64,000 bases of DNA, taken from positions 1,412,823-1,476,822 of the forward strand of contig RPFO01000312.1 in assembly GCA_009746045.1 (NCBI GenBank). The letters run 5' to 3'. This DNA comes from Mesostigma viride (Eukaryota; Streptophyta; Mesostigmatophyceae; Mesostigmatales; Mesostigmataceae). The position numbers were made by a program, and so were the translations under genes. Shown here in pieces: positions 21,854 through 33,416 of this stretch (positions are counted from its first letter, which is position 1; each line of letters starts with the position of its first letter). Under the pieces are notes generated by a model. The model was given only the letters and a program-made list of their open reading frames with translations, was not told the DNA's origin and did no database searches.

Positions 21854-22900
21854 CTGAGGGCACAGCGTCGCCAGGTAGCTGTCCATGATGCTGCGGACGC
21901 GACGCTCCACCTCCTCCTCGTCCTCTGGCTGCTGGCCCCCGTCACCCGGGCCCCGGCCCCTCTCAGCCCCCCGGTCAGCCCCATTCCCCCGCCGCCCCCC
22001 CTGGTCAGCCCACATTTCACCCCTATCGGCCCCATTGTTAGCCCCCCGGTCGACCCGATGCGAATACCCCCCGCCCCGCCCCTCCCCCCCCTCCCGCCCC
22101 TCCCGCCCCTCCCGCCCCTCCCGCCCCTCCCGCCCCTCCCGCCCCTCCCGCCCTCCCGCCCCTCCCGCCCCTCCCGCCCCTCCCGCCCCTCCCGCCCCTC
22201 CCGCCCCTCCCACCCCTCCCGCCCCTCCCGCCCCTCCCGCCCCTCCCGCCCGTCCCGCCCCCCATGCTGTTCGCATGGCCCTTCCCCCATCCATGCCCAT
22301 CCCTCGCGCCCTGCCCCCCCCCCCTCGGTCACCCCATTCACCCGAAGCCCCCATGCTCAACGAACGCCGATGGGCCACCGTGGCCGGTTCCCCACTGCGG
22401 GAATCACCCTGGGCCCCGCCCTGGCCGTGGCCCCTGCGAGCGTCATGAACCCCTGGCAATGTCGCCCCCCCCGCCGGTCCGTCCAGAACCCGTCGACACG
22501 TCGGGACCCATGGGCCCCCACGGGCCCCCGCCCCTCGCCCTCCACAATCCCCCCCGCCCACTCGCCCCTGTCATATTCCCCCTCCATGGCCCATGTGCCA
22601 GATGGCGGCACACCACGTGTCGCCGCCCCCGCCCCCGCCCCCTCCCCTGCCCGGCGGGTGGTCACAGCCGCCAGCCTTCCCCCCTGCCTGGCACGGTGGC
22701 CGGGGGAGGGCACTAGCGGCCGCCCGCTGTCACCCACGGATGTGCGCCGCCCAGCCACCCCGTCGCCCCCCTGGGGCACCTGGGGTAGCTGGCCAGAGGC
22801 GCCCGGATGGCTCCCTGCGGGCGTGCCGATGACATGCGTGAGGAGGCAACAGCAGCGCATGTTTGGCAGTCAGTTGCTGTCTTCTAATGATATTTCACTG
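21854..22900 (-). other. Low-complexity region, probably 5' coding of the minus gene
   Basis: Bases 22078-22258 are an array of the 9-mer CCTCCCGCC (about 20 units). Flanking minus-strand frames look coding in composition (for example WTDRRGGRHCQGF near 22480 and DEEEVERRVRSI near 21910), but I cannot place splice sites with confidence. Confidence 0.35.
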
Positions 22901-22964
22901 CCTATTTAAGCTCATGCTTCTTAAAACAGACTGAGCCTCCCGCCCGCTGCCTTCTTTCCTTCTC

Positions 22965-23290
22965 CCCCTTCTTCCCCTTCTCCCCTTCTCCCCTTCTCCC
23001 CTTCTCCCCCTTCTCCCCCTTGTCCCCCTTCTCCCCTTCTCCCCCTTCTCCCCTTCTCCCCCTTCTCCCCTTCTGCCCTTCTCCCCTTCTCCCCTTCTCC
23101 CCTTCTCCCCTTCTCCCTTTCTCCCTTTCTCCCCTTCTCCCCTTCTCCCCTTCTCCCCTTCTCCCCTTCTCCCTTCTCCCCTTCTCCCCTTCTCCCCTTC
23201 TCCCCTTCTCCCCTTCTCCCCTTCTCCCCTTCTCCCTTCTCCCCTTCTCCCCTTCTCCCCTTTCCCCCCTTCTCCCCTTCTCCCCGCTCC
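22965..23290. repeat. CTTCTCCCC-type pyrimidine microsatellite
   Basis: About 325 bases of 8-9-mer units (TTCTCCCC/CTTCTCCC) with small variants. One strand is almost pure pyrimidine. Open frames through it on both strands are repeat artefacts. Confidence 0.9.
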
Positions 23291-25899
23291 TCCCCTTCCC
23301 TTTCACTCTTCTCCTTGACCACCCAGAACCAGCAACCAGCTGGCTACACGCACACCCTGCACCGTACCAACAGCTTCTCGAGGCTGCCGCCACATACCAG
23401 TATGCTCGTGCCCTCCATGTACCAGTATACCCCCACGCACCAGTATACCCGTATGGCCGCGTGTCCTCCCCGTAATTCTCCCCGCTGGTCACAGGCCGGC
23501 CCCCCTCGTACGATTGGCTCACTGGCTGCTGGCGCGCGTCCCCCACGTGGCGATGATGACCCATGGAAAACGGGACCGTCTGCCAGAAAAGTCCAAGTGC
23601 CCGTGTGCCGGGTGTCAGTTGTGAGTATTGCATTCCTTGCCGGCCAAAAAGGAAGGCACAGAGTGCCAGCAAAAGCGAGTACGTGCGTGTGCCCGTGCAC
23701 CAGGGGTGGCCAGGGTGTCCACGAATTACTATACCATTATTATTGTTATTATTATTACTATGATTGTCTCGCGTGGCAACGTTCCATCCCCACCGAACAA
23801 CGAATCATGCATTCTCCATCAGTGCTGAAGTACATGAACAACCCCCCACCCATCGTGGACACATGACATAGAACTGCATACCGAAATTGCACATCTTACG
23901 CTGCTGTTATGACAGAGTAAATATAAGTTATGAATATACTGGTAGAATATTATACATAACTACACAATCCATATCGTATATACAGTACGAACGTACGGTT
24001 GGAAGCATCGGCCCCAGTGCTTGAAGACACTCACCCGTGCCGGAACCTACTTGAATCAAGGAGACAACCAGCGCAGGCCAGTTGTATATGCATACCATGC
24101 AGCTGAAACAGAGGCCGGGTGGTGGATGGTTTATCCGCTTGGCATGCGCCCTGAATTCCCCCCAACCTGCCTGGCCCCCCAATCCCCCTCCCCCTGCCAC
24201 TACTCCTCCCCCTCCCCCTCCCCCTCCCCCTCCCCTCCCCTCCCCCTCCCCCTCCCCCTCCCCCTCCCCCTTCCCCACTGCCCATGAACCACCCATCCAT
24301 ACCCACCAAACTTTGCCATGGAACCAAGTCATGCAAACCGGCCTGACTGGCTGGCTGGACGGGGATCCTGTTAATGTGGGTGGACGGGGCACACATCCGT
24401 ACGGTCGGACACTCACCTCCGCCATCCTCCTGCTGGCATCTGTAACGGGAGACGCCATTCCTGTCACTGTGGTTGCGTCGTTACCCAAGGGGTGCCATTA
24501 AGTGGTGCCGGGTCAGGGCCATGGGTGGCGCAAGAAGCCTCCCCAGTGAGGAGGAGAGAAGGAGAGTGTATGGTGGGGCGCGGTGGAGGTAGTGCTAGAG
24601 GGGTCCAAACTTTTTTAACGGTCACGGCACTGGCGTCGGTCACCACAACCTCCTTGCGTGGGTCACTGAGACAGCTTTATTGGCAACATAAGGGTTTGGT
24701 GGCATGGAAACAACGCGACGGGGCGGGAAAGGTGGCAGAAAATACCGCGTTGGGATGCATAGGTCAGGCATTTGTGGGGTGAGGAGAACGGGCAAGGACT
24801 AAGGAAGTTGGTGTGCACAGTTGGTTAAGTGGTATACATTTAAAGGATTGTGTGGGAAAACTAAACGCCGTATTCGCGTGGTCAGCCCTTGGCGGTATTT
24901 TGAGCAGAGAAAAGGTGTAAGGGAAATGCACCAGACAAGCGTTTGCTAGTGACAGTGCTGTCAAAGTCCTGCAGCCAGCAAACCATCCTTGTTAAACGCA
25001 AGAAGTCAAAGCAAGTCTGACGGGCACAAGGAAGCGTGCCTCCAGCGCGTATCCAGGCAAACCGAGGAGGCTTGGAAATAATGCCATTTATTTATCACTC
25101 GCCGCCTTTGCCACGTGCGTTTCATGTCCTTGCAGGCGGGCAACATGACGCCAAGTATTCACAAGCACGCCCTGAGCCCATTCGAGTTTGCTCGGGGCAC
25201 AACCATTACGAGCTCCCACATGGTAACTGTGTCGCTTTCTGGCCTTGCCAATGAAGGTTGAGGCCGGAATTACGAGGAGGACAGAACGAGAGGGAGCGAG
25301 AGGCACGGTATTCTTAATTGGCGAGGAGGTAGCCCCATTGACACACTTCACTCCAGCTACGGTCGGCTGGCAAGGCCATCTGCACTTCATGAATAATGAC
25401 TTGTCCGTGAGGGCCAGCGTATAATTTTTCGCATAGAGCAAGAGCATATCTCTTACCTTTATGGGAATTCTTGAAATGGGCGCGTCTGGTTATCGTTGCC
25501 GAATTCCCGGTTTGTCCCGTGCGAGCGGCCCGTAATCCGCAAAGCTCGCCTGCGTCCCAGCGACGCTCTTAGTACTTAAATTTCACACAACTCGAACCTC
25601 CGTGTTATTTGAAGGCCAACGTCGTTGGGTTATTACGATCGACATCTAATCGTTGGAACCTCAAAACGAAAGCGTGGGCGCGGCAATTCACTGCATAGCT
25701 GCAAGCAAGCCTTCCCGCTAGGTACTGCTTACAATGCTTGATACCATTCGATTAATAAGCTATGTTAAACGCTCATATAACGCGGTAGTATTTTATTTTC
25801 GTAGCCTATACGGCTATACCTAATGCCTTAAAAATTTCATGATGCGAGATTGCTGTTTTCGTTGTTTCTACTTCCAACGCTTGCGCCCTCCTACTGTAC
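23291..25899. other. Intergenic/upstream region without a supported gene
   Basis: Near 23340-23570 a minus frame beginning at an ATG (23566) reads through Gly/Tyr-rich sequence (PYGYTGAWGYTGTW). It could be a first exon of the minus gene, but the other strand is also open. Bases 24180-24275 are CCCCTC microsatellite. Bases 24063-24080 carry the dispersed motif GACAACCAGCGCAGGCCA. From 24500 to 25899 I see no gene; GC content falls towards the right. Confidence 0.4.
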
Positions 25900-26621
25900 A
25901 GGCTGGTTAGGCTATAGTGACCCTTTTAGTGTCAGCATGATTTCCTGGACTATAGTGACCGAATCTCGAGATTCTGAAAACACATCTCCTAGGCAGTTTT
26001 TCATGACGGATGCAACTGCTGAAGGGGCTGTCAGAAAAAATTATATCTACTAGTAGTTGTAGCAGCTTTGACTCAACAACTCAGATTTCTGCAAGGAACA
26101 TACGGATTTCTACCTGACAAGCCGGTATATTTTGCGGCCGCCCTCTCAGCAGTTGAATCTGGCATGAAAAACTGCTTGGCAAAAGTGGTCTCGGATCCTT
26201 GAGATTCCAAGTAGATTGTTCAGGAAGTCAAGTTATGTCCAGCTTTAGTTCATTGGCTGTAACTGCCAGCTATATCTTTACTTTGTGAATAACTGCCAGA
26301 TTCATGGGAATCTTGTCCTTGTCCCGCAGGAACTTATTTCTTATTTCTGATTTCTGATTTGATGAATATTTTTGCGGATTTTTTTGACCTGCCACACTAT
26401 TGGCTGGAGCTGTGGGCTTGTCTCCATGTTAACTTAAGAAGGGGAAACACAATATGCTTGTTTAGCCCTAGTTTGGTCAGCAAAAGTGGCATTTTCTCAA
26501 CGTAGATGTTTTAAAAATATTTTCCCATGAATTTTGATCTATTTTGCGGTATTTTCGGAAAAGTATTTCAAAAGTTAAGGCCACCTGACACAATTTTGAC
26601 CCTTTTGGCCTAACCAGCCTG
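25900..26621. mobile_element. TA-flanked inverted-repeat element (MITE), family 2
   Basis: The termini CAGGCTGGTTAGGC and GCCTAACCAGCCTG are exact inverted repeats, each flanked by TA (25898-25899, 26622-26623). Inside, AGGCAGTTTTTCATG near 25993 pairs with CATGAAAAACTGCTTGG near 26163, so much of the element can fold back on itself. It is about 722 bp, AT-rich and without a transposase frame. Confidence 0.75.
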
Positions 26622-27354
26622 TACAGGTTTTCAACTTCCATCCTGCTTCCACCAGGCCTCCACCATAAATTTAGGCAAAGCGCTGTTCAGGCCCCTGACC
26701 CCTGGTTAATATTCCCGGGAGTTTCCGCTGTTCGCGACCGTTGACTTTTCAGTTTACTACTGTACCAACTACCAACCTCTAGACGGGGTCTGCTGGACCC
26801 TGAATGAACCAGGATTATATCGGGAGTGGTACTTCCCCCCGCGAAAACTACTGCAATAGGGAGTTTTTAACATCCCTGGTCAGTCTCTGATAAGACAACC
26901 TGTAGACTTTTCCGGGTAAATGGGTATTTTTATTAACCAATAGGAATATCATTAGGTTAAGAGGTACCACGTATCGACCAGCTGGTTACCCTCTGAGTTT
27001 CACACAACCTGTGTAGACTGCACTTACCCGAAAAACAACCTACTTGCCCATGTGCGGCGTGGGATTCAACTACAGTAACTAACTGTAGACAGTAACTTTC
27101 GCGAAACGAAGGGAGCTACTTTACTGATGTGTAACTCTAGAGGTAGTATCTTGGCGGAAACCTGCAGGGGCGAACAACTGAACGGAATGTTGAGGCATAC
27201 ATTGTACAAGTACTGTAGGCCTTTAGGCAACGGTTCCATTTTGAATTCAGAGAACGCAACCGCCATCGCCCACGTCCGAGGCGAACAATCAAACATCAAA
27301 ACGGCCTTTGAGCCCGGATGAGCTGACGCCTTATCTGCAGATTTACGTGCACCG
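26622..27354. other. AT-rich upstream region of the TOG-domain gene
   Basis: It lies between the MITE and the first possible ATG of the microtubule-protein gene and should contain its promoter and 5' UTR. CTACAGTAACTAACTGTAG-like dyads occur near 27070-27090. I see no TATA box that I trust. Confidence 0.4.
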
Positions 27355-30300
27355 ATGGCGCGCGCCATGAGGCCGGTGCATAATATCTACCAATTCATGC
27401 GTGATCTACCAAGAGGCACACCGCCTTCCCGGCAGAAAATGGATGTGGCGGCTGTTAAGCAGAATCTTTCTAAGCTCGAAGAGCTTGATACGCGGCAGTC
27501 TGCATTTCAGGCGCTGACGGATGTTTTGGCCGCTTTGAATGAGAGAGATGTCGGGGCTTTTCTCAGCTGTCTGTATTTTGACAGTAGGCATAGAGGTCCT
27601 ACCACGCCTCAAGCTGTGACCCTCCTAGGTTCCTGCGCGCGCCAGCATCCGTCATGGACGTCACCTCACGCTCCCAAAATAATGGACACTGTGATTCGGG
27701 TCCTTCGCAGCTCGGGCTCCAATGCCCAAATGCAGGCGGCATGTGCCGATGTTTGCCACAACCTCGCTAGCGCTGGCTTATCGCTGTCGGAGGAGAACTT
27801 GTCGACCCAGCCGTTGATAGAGTTGGTTTGTGAGTCCCTTGTGACCGTCCTCAACGACGTCCTGGAGCCGTTGGCGTCAGGATCTGCGCTGTGCCTGCGC
27901 AAGGTGGTAGAGGAAGAGCCGTGGTCTTACCTTAGTCCCACGTCCAAGTCCGTTTCCGACGTGGTGAATGCCTCCGTTTCCATCTTTTGCGACCAGAAGA
28001 AGCCCTGCACCCTCAACCACATGCACCTGGTCGCCGCGCTCATGCAGAAGACGCCGGAAGGCGTCTTTGCAGGGATGGGATTCAACTGCGTTCGCGCCGC
28101 GTTGGCGATTCTGCTGGAATCCAACGTCTGGCAGGAACGCCAGGCGGCCATCCAGGTCGTGCGGGAAGCTCTCATCCGGCTGCCGACGGAACACCCGGAG
28201 GCATTGCCGCTTCTAAACCAGGCGAAGTCTTTGGACAAAAACGCCGAAGTGCGCAGGGCGGCCGCGGCGGCAGTTAAAGCCATCACAGGAAAGGACGCCC
28301 AAGCCACGACTGCCTCGGCCGCCTCCTCGCTTCCCGCGACGTCCCTGATCACCGTCTCCGGACGTCCCGCCCCCACAACCACCCTGACAGGGGGCCAGAC
28401 ACCCAGCAGCCTGATCACGCCCGAGGGCGGCCTGGGCGCGGCCGCCAGGCCGCAGCCGCTGATGTCAGCGAACGCGCGTTATGAGGGCCAGCGGGGCTCC
28501 CCGGACTCCGCCACAGCGACGAGTGCCGAGGGGAGGTACTTGTGCGAGGACGAACAACTTTTGGCATCCGTCACCACTCCCGAAGCCGCCGCAGCAGCTA
28601 AGCCGATGGCGGCAAAGCCCTCCCTGGTGGACCCTGGCGTCTCGATGCAGCCAATCAATCCTGTTCCATCTTCGGTAAACCCATCCAGCGAGCCACCGGC
28701 ACAGGCGGCCGCCAGCAACCCCTCATTGCTGACTCTTAACCTGGCCCACGCGCCATTGTCCCATCCTGCTGCGCTGGCGGCGACACAGATACCGTCGAGG
28801 ATCCCCCGGCTGGCCTCTAATGCTGGCCGCCCGGCCACCGCCCCCGCTGCTGTTTCCGTCGCCCCGCCCGCCGCCGACGCCCCCACCTCGTTATACGAGC
28901 GGCTGTCTCGTGCTGCCACGCTGCCCCCTGCTGGGCCACAAACTGCCACGGGTGCCACCAACGCAGAGGAGCACGTTCTTGCCAGCCCCTACCAGCCCGC
29001 TTCTGCCACCCCAAACCAGCCCGCCACCGCGGACGAATCGTGTGGGAGCAACTGGGGTACTCCGGCAGCGATGGCGATGAGGGCGGGGCCGGAGGGTTAC
29101 GAGGGGGGGGGGGCGCACGGGATGCACGGCGGCGCGACCACCCCACTTGGGGGTGGGAGCGCCACCCCGCTTGGGCCCCACCATCGTGCGGCGGCCAGCA
29201 GCGCGGTGCGGCCGCAAGCAGCACCGAGGACAATGGCAATCAGTTACGGGACCCAGATGGGTGCGCAATCACCTGCGCCGATGGCAGCCTCGGAGCACCG
29301 CGAGGTGGCACGCGTGGACGTGGCGGCGGAGGGGGAACTTGGTGGCGTTGCAAGCATCATGGTGGCGGTGGACGTGCGCCCGCCGGCGCCGCGGACCCCC
29401 GACCTGCAGGTGCACGCCACCCTCACGACCAACGTGGTGCCAGTTCATGCGGCTCTTGCGCCTAATGCTGCCGTTGGCACGGTGGGTACCCCGCTGGTGA
29501 GCGCGGGCGTGGCGTCGTCGTCCCCCAATGCCCCTGTGTCGGGGTCTGGTGCAGCGGTCGACGAAGGCGAGGGTGTCAGGGGTGGCGTCATCGTTGATGA
29601 TAAGGACGGCGTGGCCACGGATGATGGTGGTGGTGGCTCGCGGCTGCGCCAGCCGCAGGCCTTCCGCTTGGGCCGTCAGCAGCAAGCGGAGGGGCAGGTG
29701 GAAGAGCGACCCCTGCACGCGCGAGGCCTGGCGCCCCTCATCGCCCACGCGCTGGGCCCCGAGTCCACGCCCGAGCTGGTGCAGAAGCTGTCGCGGCCCG
29801 CCTCCATGCTGTCGGACGCCACCGACGACAACGGCCGCCTGTTGAGCGCTGGCAACCCAGCAACGAACCAGAACGCAAACCAGAGCGCGAGCCAAAACGT
29901 CAACAACAGCCATGGCCTGGTTGGCAACGGGATCGGCCGCGGTGGCCGCTCCCCCCTGGCTGCCACCCAGGCCGGCGTGGCTGCCACGCTTATTCGGGAC
30001 CTGGCCAGGGAGTGCGAGGCGGTGGCCGGGCTCGGTGGCGCTGACATCAGCAATGTGGTGGCGGCGCAGGCGCATGCGGCGGGGGCGGCGCGGCGGGGCT
30101 CGGCCGATAAAGAGAACGACCCGGCATTTGGGGGTGGGGTGGGGGCTGGGGGTGGCGCGAGGCAGCCACTGGAGAGGCGGAGGAATGGGGCGGGGGAGGG
30201 TGCCGCGGCGGGCGGGGCACAAAGGATGCCTGGGCTGGTGGCGTGTGATGTGAGTGTTGACAGTACTAAGGGTTTTGTGAGTCGTGACGTCGCGGTCTGT

Positions 30301-33084
30301 GATGTGTTCGTTTCTGGCGTGTGTGTTGGGTACGTTATTGTTATGTTGGGGAGAAAGCGTTGGTCGTTGTCTGACGGATGCCAGTTTGCACGGTTCTTCC
30401 ATGCTGCGTTTTGTGTGTCGGGACACCGCTTCCGTGCTCTGTACGTTCTATTTCTGTTCATTTGGGTGGCTGGCTCGTGACCTGCCGCATCTTCAGAAAG
30501 TCAACTAGGCTTTTAGATGTTTGGATGTCGCGTCCACTCCAGCTTTTGTGCTTTTTGATATTCTCTTCGTCCTTTTTCTTGACATCTGGCTTGCAGAGTG
30601 CACCCCATTCACTCCTGTGCGCACCTCTAGTTCCTGCACACATGCCCGGTTGCCACATGCCATGCTCATGTGCTTTTGAAAAAAGTAAAGCAAGCTCTTC
30701 GAGGGGGTGCTATTGCTACGCCTCGTCTGACCAGGGCTGCTCGCTCCCTTGTCCTCCGCTTGCCTCCCCGACTGGTTGCTTCTAGAAATGCATAATCCAC
30801 TGAGGGGTGCCGCGCATACAGGCGGCTGGTTCCCCCCCTTCCCACTCGTTGCGTTTCCTTTGCATTGTTAGCCCTACTATCACATGGCGTGCCCTTTGCA
30901 TGATTAGCCCTCATATTGATAATGGCATGTGTTTGCCCCCCTTTCCCTCCCCACCACCCCTTTCAAACCTCCCTCCCCACCCACCCCTTTCAAACCTCCC
31001 CCCCCCATCCCCCCCCGGCAGGATTCCCTGCTGCCCATGCACGCGCTCGCTGATCTGTCCTGCGTGTCGGACCTGACCGCGTCGCAGGGGGGCGCCGGCA
31101 CGTCCACCTCCGGCACCACGGTGGGGGAAGCTGACACCGCAGGGGGTACCCCCACCAGCCGCCCCAACCCCACCCACCACCACCACCATGCCCACATCAA
31201 CACGCTCGGCGCGGTGGGGGTCAGCCCCGGCATGGCAGTGCGGGCCCGGCCAGTCCCGCGTTTACTTTCTGGCACGGGGATCGGCGCCAACAGTGCGGGG
31301 GATCGTCCAGGTATCTCCGATGCAGAGGTGGGCAAACAAGGTGGGGGCACAGTTGGCGGGGGCGCCTTTGCGGACGCCAGCAATAGCCTCGCCCGTGATG
31401 ACCTCGCCAGCGACTCGTTCCGTGTCCCCGTCCCTGCTGGCTGCGGCGAGGACACGTTGGGCCGAGTTCAGGGTGGCGGCAGGGACGAGGGGTCGTCGCT
31501 GTCGCTGTCGCGAGGGGGGGCAGACGGCAGCTTCTTGTTCAACACGCTGGAGGAAGGCGCGGCCCCGCCTGAGGACGGGATGGGGGCCTCCTTCCGGCGG
31601 TCCGATGGGGGGGGGCGGGTGCTTCTGGAGGGCCAGAACGTTGCTGGAGGGAGAGGGGGCGTGCCGTCCAAGGACGCGGGGGAGCGAGGGGGTGTGGGAG
31701 CAGACTTTGGACCGGGGGAGGGAGGCGCGGAGGGGGTGGCCGCGAAGCACAAGAGGGAAGCGGCCTTGGTTGAGATGCCTGCGGTCGAGGCTGACTTTGA
31801 CCAGGGACTCAGGGAGGCGCTCGAGAGCTTGCCAGGTGTCGGCAGTGGTGACGAACGACAGCAACCAATGCAGCAAGGGGTCCAGTCCCAAGCGGCGGTG
31901 AATGGCAAGGAGGGGGGGGAGGGCAGCACAGGGGAGGGTAAGGGGGGAGCCGCGCGAGCGGGCGTGACGGATGCTGGTGGCAAGGTCTCTGGCCTGGGTC
32001 AAGACGAAACAAGCGGCAACGCCACGCAGGATGACTCGTGCCCCCCCGCACTACCCAGTACCAACTCCCCGCAGCAGACGCGCCGCGCGCTCCCGGTATC
32101 ACTGGCGTCCCTGGAGCGGCGACGGAGGGAAGGTGCCGGCGGGCAGGGCGAGGGGGAAGGGCGAGAGGAGGAGACGGGTGACGATGGCTGGCCGCTGATG
32201 GCTTCCAAGGAGCAGTCGGTGGAGGAGACGGGGGCGGAGGGGAAGGGGAGAGCCAAGGAGGCGTCGCTCGCTGCGGATCGTGGTACGGAAGCGAGAATTT
32301 CGTTGGTTGTGTTGGACTGTTCGCTGGGTCGCCATGGCCTGATGGGTGGGTGGTTTTTTCAGGGTTGGGGTGATTGTGGTGGAGTGATGGGTTGTTGTGT
32401 AGGGATGGGTTGTCGTTGTGGATGGATGGGTTGGTGGCCATGGAGCAACAGGTTTGAGTTAAGAGTTGGTTTCCATTGGCTGTCTCTTTAATAGAGCGTT
32501 GAATAATGTTTTTTGGCAATTAGTGTAGGCGTCAATCGCAGCTCATGTGATTGATTGTAGCTAATGTATGATTGTGGTCGAATGCTTGTTTGTTGACTCC
32601 TTCCCCCATTGGCCAGCGACGTGCCTCGATGACAACCTCGTTTGCCATGGTCTCGTGCCTATCCTTCCCCCTGGCTTCTCTCCTGGTGCGTTCCCCTGGC
32701 GCTCTTTCCCCTCCTCTCTCCTGTGCTTTCGCCTTTCTTTCCCCTGATGCGTGCGCAGCCGCTGGCGACCGCGATGCGGCGCGCACCAGCCCCGCCGGAG
32801 CCAGCCGAGCACCGCTCACATGGCAGCGCTCCTTCCCGGCACGCGCTGCTTCGAGTCTGGCGCGCGGGGCACGAGCCGCGGCCTTGGCACTAATGCGGCT
32901 GTGCTTCATGCTTCTGGCAACCATCACGTTCGGAGCCGTCGCGCTGACCGTGGCCGCAGGGATCTCGGGGCTGGTCCCTGTCTTGCTGTCATCGCGCGCT
33001 GGCAGCGTGGCGCGGCAGTGGGTCTCGGATCGGATCCATGACTACTTGCAGCAGCAGTGGGAAGTCGTGCTGCCTCCCACGTAA
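27355..33084 (+). CDS. TORTIFOLIA1/SPIRAL2-like TOG-domain microtubule-associated protein
   Basis: Three exons join in phase: 27355-30249 (donor GAT|gtgagt), 31022-32282 (acceptor ..cccggcag|, donor G|gtacgg) and 32759-33084 (acceptor ..gtgcgcag|). The product is about 1,493 residues. Residues about 29-310 form HEAT/TOG repeats of the plant TORTIFOLIA1/SPIRAL2 type (LSKLEELDTRQSAFQAL, LSCLYFDSRHRGP, ALCLRKVVEEE, WQERQAAIQVV). This family binds microtubule ends and side walls. The rest is a long Ala/Pro/Gly-rich, probably disordered tail. Exon 3 encodes a hydrophobic stretch (LATITFGAVALTVAAGISG) about 30 residues from the end, which could anchor the protein in a membrane; this is unusual for the family. 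The first ATG is at 27355; ATG 27439 (MDVAAVKQNL) fits the family start better. The exon 3 link is by phase and splice consensus only. Confidence 0.8.
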
Positions 33085-33416
33085 ATCGAGTAATCACTGG
33101 TCGAGAAGTGAGGGTGTGCATCCTAATCTTGTACAAACATGAAGGGTTGCATCCTTGTTTTGTACCATGTGTACAGGATTTTGCAAACCGGAGTTCCAGA
33201 GGGTGGAGCTGTTTCGAAGGGGTTTAGAAAGCATTGCGCAATACATAAGAAAAACATGACGCAGTCGCAAGCAGCCAACCTGATCCCTTGTGCTTCATTC
33301 TTGGTTTTCTAGATCCCGTGGATGCGTTGCTGAAGACTCGATCTTAGGTGTTATATAGAACACGTTCTCTGTGTTCTATACTGTTCAGTGTTTTAAAATA
33401 TTTTCCAAGTAATTAA
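33085..33416. other. 3' flank of the TOG-domain gene
   Basis: AT-rich unique sequence with a TTGTACAAACATGAAGG-like string near 33130 and GAACACGTTCTCTGTGTTC near 33358. It presumably contains the polyadenylation site. No gene is seen. Confidence 0.35.

Noticed and set aside
23344-23700. First exon of the minus gene near 23566
   Set aside because: Both strands are open with similar low-complexity composition and no donor could be matched in phase, so it was left as a possibility only.
25088-25447. 119-codon minus frame with several Cys and His
   Set aside because: No family motif, no splice or codon-bias support, and isolated from other genes.
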